Positions 1-8,895 are shown, counted from the first letter of the stretch. The stretch: 64,000 nucleotides of DNA from CALNYS01 sp942490855 (GCA_942490855.1 CALNYS010000004.1:930001-994000), one strand, 5' to 3'. The notes: generated by a model from the sequence alone, not told the origin. Numbers and translations: made by a program.

Positions 1-782
1 CCGGCTTCGGCGACCGGCGCAAGCAGATGCTCGGCGACATCGCCACGCTCACGGGCGGCACGTTCTTCGCCGAGGACCTCGGGCGTTCGCTCGAGTCGAT
101 CGAGCTGGGCGAGCTGGGCGCCGCGAAGCGTCTGGTCGTCACCAAGGACGACACCACGGTGATCGAGGGCGCGGGCAAGAAGAAGGACATCACGCAGCGC
201 GCGTCGCAGATCGAGGCCGCCATCGAGCGTTCCTCGAGCGACTACGACAAGGAGAAGCTCCAGGAGCGTCTCGCGAAGCTCACGGGCGGCGTCGCCGTCA
301 TCAAGGTGGGCGGCGCGACCGAGACGGTCGTCAAGGAGAAGAAGGACCGCGTCGACGACGCGCTGCACGCGACCCGTGCGGCCGCGAAGGAAGGCTACGT
401 CCCCGGCGGCGGCGTCGCGCTCCTCCGCTCCCAGCAGGCCGTCCTCGACGGTCGCAAGAAGGCCAAGGGCGACGAGAAGGTCGGCTTCGACATCATCGCC
501 GAGGCCGTCGAAGCGCCCCTGAAGCAGATCGCCGTCAACGCCGGCGCCTCGGGCGACCTCGTTGTCGAGAAGGTCAAGGAGCTCGCGAAGAACCACGGGT
601 TCAACGCCGCGACGCAGGCCTACGGCGACCTGGTCAAGCAGGGCATCATCGACCCGGCGCTGGTCGCCAAGTCCGCGCTCACGAACGCCGCGAGCGTCGC
701 GGGCCTGATGCTCACGACCAACGTGCTCGTGAGCGACCTGAAGGACGACGCCAAGGCGGCGACGACCGAGACGGTCATCTGA
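1..782 (+). CDS. groEL: Chaperonin GroEL (60 kDa), 3' part
   Basis: This is the C-terminal half of the ATP-driven cytosolic folding chamber subunit. The gene runs off the left edge; the reading frame enters at base 3 with GFGDRRKQMLGDIA, the conserved apical-domain segment. About 259 residues follow, including SDYDKEKLQERLAKL, GGVAVIKVGG and the equatorial ATP-site region EGYVPGGGVALL and DPALVAKSALTNAASVAGLM. The protein ends LKDDAKAATTETVI and lacks the GGM-rich tail found in E. coli GroEL. Planctomycetes often carry several GroEL copies, so this could be a secondary copy. A terminator follows directly and dnaJ-grpE lie downstream. Identity is certain; which paralogue it is cannot be seen. 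Confidence 0.97.
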   Translation, partial: GFGDRRKQMLGDIATLTGGTFFAEDLGRSLESIELGELGAAKRLVVTKDDTTVIEGAGKKKDITQRASQIEAAIERSSSDYDKEKLQERLAKLTGGVAVIKVGGATETVVKEKKDRVDDALHATRAAAKEGYVPGGGVALLRSQQAVLDGRKKAKGDEKVGFDIIAEAVEAPLKQIAVNAGASGDLVVEKVKELAKNHGFNAATQAYGDLVKQGIIDPALVAKSALTNAASVAGLMLTTNVLVSDLKDDAKAATTETVI

Positions 783-797
783 GACTGAACCATCCCA

Positions 798-830
798 CGC
801 CGCGCCCGAGGAATCGGGCGCGGCGCTTTC
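798..830 (+). terminator. Intrinsic terminator after groEL
   Basis: A perfect 11-bp stem (cgccgcgcccg with cgggcgcggcg) encloses a 6-base loop and is followed by a short ctttc tract. It sits 15 bases after the groEL stop and should separate groEL from dnaJ, though the T-run is weak and read-through is possible. Confidence 0.7.
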
Positions 831-854
831 CTGCCACCCCCGCAAGGATGCTTG

Positions 855-2018
855 ATGCCGACGACGCGTGACTATTACGAGATCCTCGGGGTCGAGAAGG
901 GCGCCGACGCCGACGACGTCAAGCGCGCCTACCGCCGACTGGCGATGAAGCACCACCCCGACCGCAACCCGGGGAACGCCGACGCCGAGGCCGCGTTCAA
1001 GGAGGCGGCCGAGGCGTACGAGGTGCTCTCCGACCAGCAGAAGCGGGCGCAGTACGACCAGTACGGGCACGCCGGCGTGCGCGGCGCCAGCGCGGGCGGG
1101 GCGACGCACGACTTCTCCCGCATGAACGTCGACGACATCTTCTCGATGTTCGAAGAGGTGTTCGGCGGGGGCGGCTTCGGCGGCGGCGGGCGCGGACGCG
1201 CCCAGCGCCGTGGGCCCGTGCGCGGCTACGACCTCGAGACCGACGTCGTCGTCGACCTCGAAGAGATCCTCACCGGCGTTGAGCGCGAGGTGCAGTTCAC
1301 ACGCATGGACGTCTGCGGCACGTGCTCGGGCGACGGGTGCAAGCCCGGCTCCAAGCCGATGGACTGCGACACCTGCGGCGGGCAGGGGCGCGTCATGCAG
1401 GCCGGGCTGGGCGGGATGTTCCGCATCGCGACGCAGTGCCCCTCGTGCGGCGGGCGCGGGACGATCATCACCGACCCCTGCGAGGAATGCCGGGGCAAGG
1501 GGCGCGTCGCGAAGAAGCGGTCGCTCTCTGTGAAGATCCCCGCGGGCGTCCACGACGGGCAGGCCGTGCGCGTGCGCGGCGAGGGCGAGCCGCCGAGGCC
1601 GGAAGAGTCCGCCAGCGGCGAGGGCGTCAGCGGCGACCTGCACGTCGTCGTGCGCGTGCGCGACCACAAGCTGTTCCACCGCGAGGGGGATCACCTCGTG
1701 CTCGAGCTGCCCATCGGGTTCTCGCAGGCAGCGCTGGGCGGCGAGCTGGAGATCCCCACGCTCGACGGCAAGGACACGCTGAAGATCCCCCGGGGCACGC
1801 AGCACGGGGCGATCCTCAAGATGAACGGGCAGGGGCTCCCGAACCTGCGCTCGGGCAAGCGGGGCGACCTCGCGGTCGTCACGCGGATCGATGTTCCCAA
1901 GAAGCTCAGCGAGAAGCAGGAGAAACTGCTGCGCGAGTACGCCGAGACCGAAGACGTGAGCGTCTCGAACGAGAGCGGCGGCATCTGGAAGCGCATCAAG
2001 GACGCGCTGGGCGCGTAA
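855..2018 (+). CDS. dnaJ: Molecular chaperone DnaJ (Hsp40)
   Basis: This is the co-chaperone that delivers clients to DnaK and stimulates its ATPase. The J domain spans about residues 5-70 with the essential HPD at 34-36 (KHHPDRNPGN). A Gly/Phe-rich linker (FGGGGFGGGG) follows, then four CxxCxGxG zinc motifs from about residue 155 (CGTCSGDG, CDTCGGQG, CPSCGGRG, CEECRGKG) and the C-terminal substrate-binding domain. The ATG at 855 is chosen because AAGGA lies six bases upstream; an in-frame TTG at 852 also exists. At 387 aa it is a full-length class I DnaJ. grpE starts 10 bases after the stop, so the two form an operon; dnaK is not in the window. Confidence 0.98.
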   Translation: MPTTRDYYEILGVEKGADADDVKRAYRRLAMKHHPDRNPGNADAEAAFKEAAEAYEVLSDQQKRAQYDQYGHAGVRGASAGGATHDFSRMNVDDIFSMFEEVFGGGGFGGGGRGRAQRRGPVRGYDLETDVVVDLEEILTGVEREVQFTRMDVCGTCSGDGCKPGSKPMDCDTCGGQGRVMQAGLGGMFRIATQCPSCGGRGTIITDPCEECRGKGRVAKKRSLSVKIPAGVHDGQAVRVRGEGEPPRPEESASGEGVSGDLHVVVRVRDHKLFHREGDHLVLELPIGFSQAALGGELEIPTLDGKDTLKIPRGTQHGAILKMNGQGLPNLRSGKRGDLAVVTRIDVPKKLSEKQEKLLREYAETEDVSVSNESGGIWKRIKDALGA

Positions 2019-2028
2019 CGGACAAGTC

Positions 2029-2568
2029 ATGGTCAAGAAAAAGAAGAACGAACCCGTTGAGACCGATGGCGCCGAGGCTGTCGCCGAGCAGGCCGAGCCG
2101 ACGGTCGAAGACCGCGTCGCGGAGCTCGAGGAGAAGCTCGCCGAGGCCGACGAGAACACCCTGCGCGTGCGCGCTGACTTCCAGAACTACCAGCGCCGCG
2201 CGATCGTCAACGAGCGCGAGGCGCGCGAGTGGGGCGCGGCGGGCGTGCTCGAGTCGATGGTGACGGTGCTCGACCACTTCGACGTGGCGCTCACCCAGGA
2301 CCCCGCGAAGGCGTCGGCCGCGTCGATCCTCGACGGCGTCGGGCTCATCAAGAGCGAGATGATGCGGGCGCTGACCGACCACGGCGTGTCGATCATCAAC
2401 CCGTCCGTCGGCGACGAGCTCGACCCCGGGCGCCACGAGGCGATCGGGCACCAGCCCGCCGAGGGCGTCGCGCCCGGCGCGATCTCCATCGTCATGCAGG
2501 CGGGGTACGCGATCGGCGAGCGCGTGCTGCGCCCGGCGAAGGTCTTCGTCGCCCCGGAGAGCGCCTGA
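2029..2568 (+). CDS. grpE: Nucleotide exchange factor GrpE
   Basis: GrpE releases ADP from DnaK. The 179-residue protein has a charged N-terminus, a coiled-coil rich in Glu and Lys (EDRVAELEEKLAEADE) and the GrpE core with LRVRADFQNYQRR, followed by the beta-domain signature NPSVGDELDPGRHEAIG. It sits 10 bases downstream of dnaJ. Its TGA overlaps the ATG of the following zinc-ribbon gene (tgATG), so translation of the two is probably coupled. Length and motif order match the family. Confidence 0.96.
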   Translation: MVKKKKNEPVETDGAEAVAEQAEPTVEDRVAELEEKLAEADENTLRVRADFQNYQRRAIVNEREAREWGAAGVLESMVTVLDHFDVALTQDPAKASAASILDGVGLIKSEMMRALTDHGVSIINPSVGDELDPGRHEAIGHQPAEGVAPGAISIVMQAGYAIGERVLRPAKVFVAPESA

Positions 2569-2891
2569 TGCCCACGTACGACTACCGCTGCAACGCGTGC
2601 CAGGTGGAGTTCGAGCTCTTCCAGTCCATGAAGGACAAGCCCAAGAAGAAATGCCCCGAGTGCGGCAAGAACGCGCTCGAGCGACTCATCGGCACCGGCG
2701 CCGGCATCATCTTCAAGGGCGGCGGTTTCTACGAGACGGACTACCGCTCCGATTCCTACAAGAGCGACGCCAAGGCGGACAAGCCCTCGTCAGACCCCGG
2801 CTCCTGCGGGTGCGGCAAGAAGAGCGCCGCGGACTGCGCGTCCTCGGCTCCCAAAAAGAACGACGCGAAGCCGGCGAAGAAGGCCGACTGA
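2568..2891 (+). CDS. FmdB-type zinc ribbon protein
   Basis: A 107-residue protein opening with MPTYDYRCNACQVEFELFQ, the hallmark of the FmdB regulatory zinc-ribbon family. CxxC pairs (CNAC near residue 8, CPEC near 29) form the zinc knuckle. The tail is low-complexity, rich in Lys, Ser, Asp and Ala, with an extra CGCGKKSAADC stretch. The start codon overlaps the grpE stop, so it belongs to the dnaJ-grpE transcription unit. The FmdB family has no settled molecular function; a metal- or RNA-linked role is only inference. Confidence 0.85.
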   Translation: MPTYDYRCNACQVEFELFQSMKDKPKKKCPECGKNALERLIGTGAGIIFKGGGFYETDYRSDSYKSDAKADKPSSDPGSCGCGKKSAADCASSAPKKNDAKPAKKAD

Positions 2892-2922
2892 CGACGCCGT
2901 CCCGCGCTGCTAGGCTGCGCGC

Positions 2923-3957
2923 ATGACGCTCCTCGGCGCGTGGATGCACGATCTCGATTCCTGCGCGGTGCACGCCTTCGGGCGGTGCCTCGTCCAGTGG
3001 TACGGGCTCTCGTACGTGCTGGGCTTCGGCGCCGCGTGGCTCATCGTCCGCGCGATGATCCGCAACGGACGCACACGTCTGGACAACCCGCTCAAAGCGT
3101 CGGATCTCGTCTTCGGCGCCGCGGTCGGCGCGGTCGTGGGCGGACGCCTCGGCTACGTGCTGCTCTACCAACCGTCGCTGCTGACAAGCCTCGGCGCCTC
3201 GCCGCCCTGGTGGGGCGTGCTGGCGCTGCACGAGGGTGGGATGGCGAGCCACGGCGGCATGGTCGGCGTGATCGTCGCCTGCATCATCTTCGCTCGGCGG
3301 GAAAAAATCCCCTGGCTCCACGCGACGGACCTGCTCGCGCTCGCGGCGCCGGCGGGTCTGTTCTTCGGGCGTCTGGCGAACTTCGTCAACGGCGAGCTGC
3401 TCGGGAAGATCGTCGCGCCGCCGGGCGGGTCGGCGCCGTGGTGGGCGGTGCGGTTCCCGCAGGAGATGCTGACCAACCACGCCCCCGCCCTCACGCCCGA
3501 TCAGACCGACGAGCTGGCGCGCATGGCGTACGAGGTCGCGCCCGACGCCCTGACGCGCACGGAACAGGTGCGCGCCGTGATCGACGCGGCGCGCGGAGGC
3601 GTCGGCGACATCGCGACGCGCCTCGAGCCGTTGCTCGCGGCGCGCCACCCCTCCCAGCTCTACCAGGCGGTCTCAGAAGGACTCGTGCTCGGCGCGGTGT
3701 TGTGGATCATCGCGCGCAAGACCACGCGCGTCGGCGTGCTGAGCGCGTGGTTCCTGCTGATCTACGGCGCCCTGCGCATCCTGACGGAGCACTGGCGCCT
3801 GCCCGATGATCACCTCGCGGCCCCGGAGCCGTTCGGGCTGAGCCGGGGACGCTGGTTGAGCGTCGCGATGATGCTGTGTGGTGCGGTGCTTCTCTGGAAC
3901 ACAAAGGAGAAGAAAACAAATGCCGCGGCGGGATCGGGTTCTGACGAGGCTGCTTAG
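2923..3957 (+). CDS. lgt: Prolipoprotein diacylglyceryl transferase
   Basis: This is the inner-membrane enzyme that moves diacylglycerol from phosphatidylglycerol to the lipobox cysteine of prolipoproteins. The 344-residue protein has about seven hydrophobic segments. Family motifs are present: HEGGMASHGG, the signature GRLANFVNGELLG, HPSQLYQ and the C-terminal YGALRILTEHWR. It is somewhat longer than the E. coli enzyme because of an insertion of about 50 residues after NGELLG. The window encodes at least one lipoprotein substrate (60174-61082). Its stop overlaps the stop of the convergent thioredoxin gene by four bases (ttag), with no terminator between them. Confidence 0.96.
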   Translation: MTLLGAWMHDLDSCAVHAFGRCLVQWYGLSYVLGFGAAWLIVRAMIRNGRTRLDNPLKASDLVFGAAVGAVVGGRLGYVLLYQPSLLTSLGASPPWWGVLALHEGGMASHGGMVGVIVACIIFARREKIPWLHATDLLALAAPAGLFFGRLANFVNGELLGKIVAPPGGSAPWWAVRFPQEMLTNHAPALTPDQTDELARMAYEVAPDALTRTEQVRAVIDAARGGVGDIATRLEPLLAARHPSQLYQAVSEGLVLGAVLWIIARKTTRVGVLSAWFLLIYGALRILTEHWRLPDDHLAAPEPFGLSRGRWLSVAMMLCGAVLLWNTKEKKTNAAAGSGSDEAA

Positions 3958-4286
3958 GCGCTGGCCTCTTCGATGGCGGCGGCGAGGTCGGCTTTCTGCG
4001 TGAGACCGACGAACTGCTTCACGGGCTCGCCGTTCTTGAACAGCAGGACCGTGGGGATCGAGCGGATCCCGAACTTCGCGCTCACGGCGCGGTTGTCGTC
4101 GATGTCCACCTTGCCGACCTTGACCGAGCCGGCGAAATCGTTGGCGATCTCGTCGATGGTCGGGGCGAGCATGCGGCACGGCTGGCACCACTCCGCCCAG
4201 AAGTCAACGAGGACCGGGACGTTGGAGCCGATCACTTCGCTGTCGAAATTGTCGTCTGTGAACGTGGATACGTTCTCACTGGCCAT
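3954..4286 (-). CDS. trxA: Thioredoxin
   Basis: A 110-residue cytosolic thioredoxin that reduces protein disulfides. It has the classic single-domain fold order: VLVDFWAEWC strand and active site, then RSIPTVLLFKNGE with the cis-proline. The active site is WCQPC at residues 33-37 rather than the usual WCGPC; the residue between the cysteines influences redox potential. It is transcribed convergently to lgt and is followed upstream by folP on the same strand. Which thioredoxin reductase serves it is unknown. Confidence 0.93.
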   Translation of the reverse strand: MASENVSTFTDDNFDSEVIGSNVPVLVDFWAEWCQPCRMLAPTIDEIANDFAGSVKVGKVDIDDNRAVSAKFGIRSIPTVLLFKNGEPVKQFVGLTQKADLAAAIEEASA

Positions 4287-4343
4287 GCGGTATCTCCTAG
4301 GGCTCTCGAGTTAGTTGGGATGGTAGGCGCTCTGTTGGGTGGA

Positions 4344-5288
4344 TCAACCGATGCGGGCAAGACTTTTTGGCGCGAGCCGCGCGTCGGCCGCGTCCAGAGC
4401 CCTGCGGTGGGAGGCGACGTCGTGGACCCGGAAACACCGGGCCCCCCGGGCGAGCGCCAGGGCCGCGGCCGAGACGCTCGCCGGGTCGCGCTGGTCGGGA
4501 GAGAGCCCGCGCCCCCCCGCGAGGAAGCTCTTGCGGCTCGCCCCGATCAGAACGCCCGCCGCCAGGTCCTCAAACGCCGGCGCCGCGAGCAGGAGCTCCG
4601 CGTTCTGGCTCACGCTCTTGCCGAAGCCCAGCCCCGGATCAACCAGGACGCGCTCGGGCGTCACGCCGTGGTCGCCCGCCCGCGCGACGGCGAGCGAGAG
4701 GGCGCCTCGCACCGCGTGGACCACGCCGCCCGTGTATTCGGGTTCATGCGCATAGCCCGTCGAGTACACGTCGCGCTCGGGGAGGGTGAGGCGGTGCATG
4801 AGGATGACGCCGCAGGAACGCTCAGCCGCGAGCGGGAGCATCGCGTCGTCGTCCTCCCCGCCCGAGACGTCGTTGATCGCGTCGGCCCCCGCGTCGAGCG
4901 CCGCGCGGGCGACGGCCGAGCGAGTGGTGTCGATGGTGACGGGCAGATCCACCCCGGCGGCGCGGAGCGCCGCGATGACCGGGACCGTGCGCGCGATCTG
5001 CTCGGATTCGGGCACGCGCCCGGCGCCCGGACGCGTGGACTCGCCGCCGAGATCGAGCGCGTCGGCGCCCTCGGCGGCGAGGCGTCGGGCGCGGGCCACC
5101 GCGTCGCGCGCCGTCGCGAGCGCGCCCCCGTCAGAGAAGCTGTCGGGGGTGAGGTTCATGATCCCGACGAGCACGGGGCGGTCGCTCGCGAGCCAGCGGT
5201 CGGGCCCCAGGCGCCAACGAAAACGGACCGCCCCGTGTGAGGGCGGTCCGCTGGGAGAATCGGTCTGTGCGTGGTCACGGCGGGTCAC
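4344..5288 (-). CDS. folP: Dihydropteroate synthase
   Basis: FolP condenses p-aminobenzoate with hydroxymethyldihydropterin pyrophosphate in folate synthesis and is the sulfonamide target. Motifs visible: VGIMNLTPDSFSDGG (pterin loop), DLGGESTRPGA and ADAINDVSGG, with SRKSF toward the C-terminus. The 314 residues include about 40 non-conserved N-terminal residues. The frame opens with GTG at 5288; no strong ribosome site was found there, so the true start could be further in. It begins 22 bases after the stop of the Met-rich protein gene on the same strand and may be cotranscribed with it. Confidence 0.95.
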   Translation of the reverse strand: MTRRDHAQTDSPSGPPSHGAVRFRWRLGPDRWLASDRPVLVGIMNLTPDSFSDGGALATARDAVARARRLAAEGADALDLGGESTRPGAGRVPESEQIARTVPVIAALRAAGVDLPVTIDTTRSAVARAALDAGADAINDVSGGEDDDAMLPLAAERSCGVILMHRLTLPERDVYSTGYAHEPEYTGGVVHAVRGALSLAVARAGDHGVTPERVLVDPGLGFGKSVSQNAELLLAAPAFEDLAAGVLIGASRKSFLAGGRGLSPDQRDPASVSAAALALARGARCFRVHDVASHRRALDAADARLAPKSLARIG

Positions 5289-5310
5289 GCCGTGATGCTA
5301 CGCGGCGGGA

Positions 5311-7046
5311 TCAGAAGGGGGCGTCGCCCTCGTCTTCCTGCTCCCAGTCGTTGGCGCCGGCCTGCATCGCCTGGATCTCCATCGCGAGCCCGGCGCCGAC
5401 CCGGAGGACGGGCGCGGGGGCGAAGAACCCGGCGTGGAAGCCGCCGTCGCCCGCGGCGATCGCGGAACCGATCGGCGGGAGGTTGGCGGGGACGGGGGTC
5501 TGGATCTGCAGGCCCATCATCGCGGCCATCGGGGAGAGCATCTGGTAGAGGGCGCCGAAGCCGAAGTAGCCCTCGGCGGCGGCGGGGGAGGGCAGGTGCT
5601 CGCGGACCTGCTTGATGGCGTCGTTGTCGGCGAGGCTGCCGCCTTCGCCCATGGCGCTCTCGACGAGGGTGAGGTTGCGGCTCATGGTCTGGTAGACGCC
5701 GCCGTCGCCCTCGACGATGTAGCCGCCCATCTGCATGCCGCCGAAGAGCATCTGCGACATCTGCATCATCTGCATCGCGCCGGGGTTGTTGTGGTCAACG
5801 GGGAGGCTCATGGTCCAGCCGTGGACGGCGTGCCCGTTGAGGGTGGTCTCGTTGGGGGTGAGGGCCATGCCCATCGCGGCGCCGTTCTCGGAGGCGTTCT
5901 TCATGCCCTGGACGAACGCGCCGGTGTCGTTGGAGCGGTAGTAGCTGACCATGCCGGTGAAGAGGCCGCCCATGAGGCCGCCGGGCGTGGGGTAGAGGGC
6001 GCCGGCGCCGCCGGTAGCGCCGTCCATCACGCCCATCATGTTCTTCATGCCGCCCTCGCCCATGCCGGACATCGCCTGCATCTGCTTGGCGAGGTCCATA
6101 AGACGCGTGGCGGCGCTGCACTCGAAGTCGTACGCGGACGCGAAGATGAAGGGCTGGGCGGGGAGCGCGCCGAGAAGGTCGGACGAGTCGCCCCCGTCGG
6201 CGAACATCGCGGCGGTCTCGGAGCCGGGCTCGAAGTCCATCGCGAGCTGGGCGCCGATGCCCAGCGTCCCAACCTGGAGACCGAAGACGCCGTAGGCGCC
6301 GTCGTTGACCATGCCCTCGGCGAGGTCGATCATCGCGTTGACGGAATCCGTGGCGGCTTCGGCGTCAACGCCCGCGGCCATCGGGTTGCGGGCCATCCCC
6401 TCGGCCATGCCCTGAGCGATCTGCTCACGCAGGCCGGCCCACTCGTCGGCGAGCATCGGCTCAAGCGCGGGCATGTTGATGAAGCCCCACGCGACGGAGG
6501 ACTCGGCCGCGCGGACGCCGTTGGCCCCGAGCATCTGCGCGTGCGCGCCCATCTGACCGTTCGCCCCTTCGAAGCCGGAGATCACCTCGGCCATGGGCCC
6601 GACGATCGTGTACCCGCCGGGGATGCTCTTGGCGAAGAGGCTCTGGCCGTTGAGGTTGAACGTCTGGATGCCGCCCTCGGCGTTCTCAGCGCCGAACTGG
6701 TTCATCATCGCGTTGTGGTTGCTCGTCGGGAGGAAGAGCGCCATCGGGGGGTTGTCGCCGTCCATGGGGCCGGGCACGATCGCCATCGCGAGGGGGCGGT
6801 CCGTGTCGAGGCCGTCGAACCCCGCCTCGGCCATCAGCTGGCTGGGCGTGGTGAGCACAGGCATCCCGACGGCCGTGAACAGGTTCATCGTCGCGCGGTC
6901 GAGGGAGGAGAGGCTGGGGGCGACGATGCCGCCGAGCGAGCCGGCCGGGATCACGTCCAGGACGGACGGGAGCTCGGCGGAGGCGTTCGCGGCGAGGCCG
7001 GCGAGCGCTCCATCACAGCGAGGGCGGGTGAGAAGGTGCGGGGCAT
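5311..7046 (-). CDS. Met-rich exported protein of unknown function (apparent frameshift in signal peptide)
   Basis: I do not recognise this family. The body reads openly from about 7011 to 5311 (roughly 567 residues). It is rich in Met, Gly and Ala, especially in the middle (QMMQMSQMLFGGMQMG; GMKNMMGVMDG), and contains many acidic and small residues. The best start is the ATG at 7046, preceded at good spacing by ACAGGAG. It encodes MPRTFSPALAVM in a different frame from the body; one added G near 7011 would join it to GALAGLAANASA and give a normal Sec signal peptide ending ASA before ELPSVLDV. In the body frame the only upstream ATG is at 7113, with no signal sequence and poor ribosome site. 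folP follows. Confidence 0.6.
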
Positions 7047-7248
7047 GGGCTGTCTCCTGTAAGGGGCCGGCGGGGCATACCCCGGGCGTGAGTTCATGAT
7101 TTGGGCCAGACATCCTAGGGGAGCAGGCCAGCGTCCGATAGATCGGCTCGGCGGGGCCGGGGCTAAATCACCGATTCGATAGACCCCCCGATCATCGAAC
7201 GGGACGGCCCTGTACTCTCATTCGAGTTCCAACCCCGGGGTTTTCAGC

Positions 7249-8274
7249 GTGGATCAGCACTTTTCGGCGCTCCTTGACGGTCACGCGCTCAGCGAAACCG
7301 CGAGCGAAGCGGTCTTTGAAGCCCTCCTGCGGGGGGAGCTCGACGACGCCCGCGTCGGCGGGCTGCTGTCGCTTATCCAGACGCGCGGGGCCACCGCCTC
7401 CGAGCTGACCGGCGCCGCCAGGGCCATGCGCCGCCACGCCGAACGTATACCGTATACAGCGAGCGAGGGCGAACGGCTGCTCGACACCTGCGGCACCGGC
7501 GGCGCCCCCAAAGCCTTCAACATCTCCACGGCCGCCGCGATCATCGCGGCCGCGGCCGGCCGCGAGCACGGCCTCAGGGTCGCCAAGCACGGAAACCGTT
7601 CGCGGACCGGGCGCGGCTCCGCCGAGATCCTCCAGGCCCTCGGCGTGAACATCGAGGCGGGCCCCGAGGCCCAGGCGCGGTGTCTGGAGGAGGCGGGGGT
7701 GTGTTTCTGCTTCGCGATGCGCCACCACCCGGCGATGCGCCACGCGGCCGGCCCGCGGAAATCGCTGGGCTTCCCCACGATCTTCAACCTGCTGGGCCCG
7801 CTGACGAACCCGGCGGGGGCGGACCGGCAGCTGCTCGGGGTCTACGACCGGCGGTTCGTGCGCCCGCTGGGCGAGGCGCTGGCGGCGCTGGGGGCCGAGC
7901 GGGCGATGGTCGCGCACGGGCTCGATGGTCTCGACGAGATGACGACGACGGCGCCGACGCTGGTGTGCGAGGTGAAGGACGGCGTGGTGCGCGAGTACGA
8001 GGTCGATGCGGCGTCGTTCGGCGTGGCGCGCGCCGGGCTGGCGGATCTTCAGGCGACGGACCTCGACGACGCGGCGCGGGTGATCCGCGCGGTGCTGGCG
8101 GGCGAGGCGGGGGCGAGGCTGGACATCGCGCTGTGGAACGCGGCCGCGGCGTTGGTCGTGGGCGGCGTGGCGGAGGACCTTGGGGAGGGGCTCGATCTGG
8201 CGCGTGGCGCCGTGTCGTCGGGGGCGGGCGAGGAGACGCTCGCGCGGCTGGTCAGGGCCTCGGGCGCTGAATAG
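7249..8274 (+). CDS. trpD: Anthranilate phosphoribosyltransferase
   Basis: TrpD transfers phosphoribose from PRPP to anthranilate, the second step of tryptophan synthesis. The 341-residue protein has the helical N-domain, the PRPP loop CGTGG followed by FNISTAAA (around residues 82-97), KHGNRS, and the conserved GFPTIFNLLGPLTNPA. The frame starts at GTG 7249 with a weak ribosome site. No other trp genes are adjacent, so the pathway is dispersed. It lies 135 bases from the divergent Met-rich protein gene and 30 bases before the TetR gene. Confidence 0.96.
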   Translation: MDQHFSALLDGHALSETASEAVFEALLRGELDDARVGGLLSLIQTRGATASELTGAARAMRRHAERIPYTASEGERLLDTCGTGGAPKAFNISTAAAIIAAAAGREHGLRVAKHGNRSRTGRGSAEILQALGVNIEAGPEAQARCLEEAGVCFCFAMRHHPAMRHAAGPRKSLGFPTIFNLLGPLTNPAGADRQLLGVYDRRFVRPLGEALAALGAERAMVAHGLDGLDEMTTTAPTLVCEVKDGVVREYEVDAASFGVARAGLADLQATDLDDAARVIRAVLAGEAGARLDIALWNAAAALVVGGVAEDLGEGLDLARGAVSSGAGEETLARLVRASGAE

Positions 8275-8304
8275 CGTTGCGGGGCGGTAGGTTGGGACAC
8301 ACGC

Positions 8305-8883
8305 ATGGCACGCCCGAAATCGTTTGATCCCGACGACGCGCTCGAGCAGGCGATGGCTGTGTTCTGGGAGAAGGGGTACGAGGCGGCGAGCATCGCGGAC
8401 CTGACGGGGCGGATGGGGATCAACCGCTTCAGCCTGTATGACACCTTCGGCGACAAGCGGGCGCTCTACCTCGCGGCCCTGGACCGGTACATCGAGCGGG
8501 CGACGGGGGCGGCGTTGGACGCGATCCGCAGCCCCGACGCGACCCTTGATGATCTCGAGGCGTGGCTGGTGGGATCGCTGGAACAATGCGACGACGAGCG
8601 GCGCTGCATGGTGTTGCGGGGCGCGATCGAGGCGGGCCCGGGGGACGCGGAGGTCGCGGAGCGGGTCGAAGAGGCTAAATCGCGCGTCAGGAACTACTTC
8701 GAGTCGATTATCTCCCGAGAGCAGGAGCGGGGGCGGGTCCGGGCTGGGGTCGATCCGGCCCTGGCGTCGTGGGGTCTGTACGCGCTGCACGTGGGGCTGT
8801 CGGCGCTCGGGGCGTCGGGGGTCGCGGCCTCGCGAGCGGTCGTGGCGGAGCAGATCGCGGCGCTGCGCGGTGGGGATTTCTGA
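8305..8883 (+). CDS. TetR/AcrR family transcriptional regulator
   Basis: A 192-residue helix-turn-helix repressor. The N-terminal DNA-binding domain includes AMAVFWEKGYEAASIADL and the recognition segment GINRFSLYDTFGDKRALY, typical of the TetR fold. The C-terminal ligand domain is helical and not assignable to a known ligand. It is followed 113 bases later by a short-chain dehydrogenase, and an inverted repeat sits over its stop codon (8880-8895). Control of that dehydrogenase is inferred from position. Confidence 0.93.
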   Translation: MARPKSFDPDDALEQAMAVFWEKGYEAASIADLTGRMGINRFSLYDTFGDKRALYLAALDRYIERATGAALDAIRSPDATLDDLEAWLVGSLEQCDDERRCMVLRGAIEAGPGDAEVAERVEEAKSRVRNYFESIISREQERGRVRAGVDPALASWGLYALHVGLSALGASGVAASRAVVAEQIAALRGGDF

Positions 8884-8895
8884 CCGATTGGTCAG
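8880..8895. promoter_or_regulatory. Candidate TetR operator (inverted repeat)
   Basis: CTGACC-gatt-GGTCAG is a perfect 6-bp inverted repeat with a 4-base centre. It overlaps the stop of the TetR gene and lies upstream of the dehydrogenase ribosome site. A related ACCGATT heptamer recurs on the opposite strand near 8919-8925. The arrangement suits a TetR-type dimer; binding is inference. Confidence 0.5.

Noticed and set aside
5434..7062. A 540-residue open frame antisense to the Met-rich protein gene, and similar long antisense frames over trpD, thiC, katG and others
   Set aside because: Biased composition (His/Arg/Val-rich or Ala/Gly/Arg-rich), no domains and no ribosome sites. Such frames are expected opposite real genes at this G+C.
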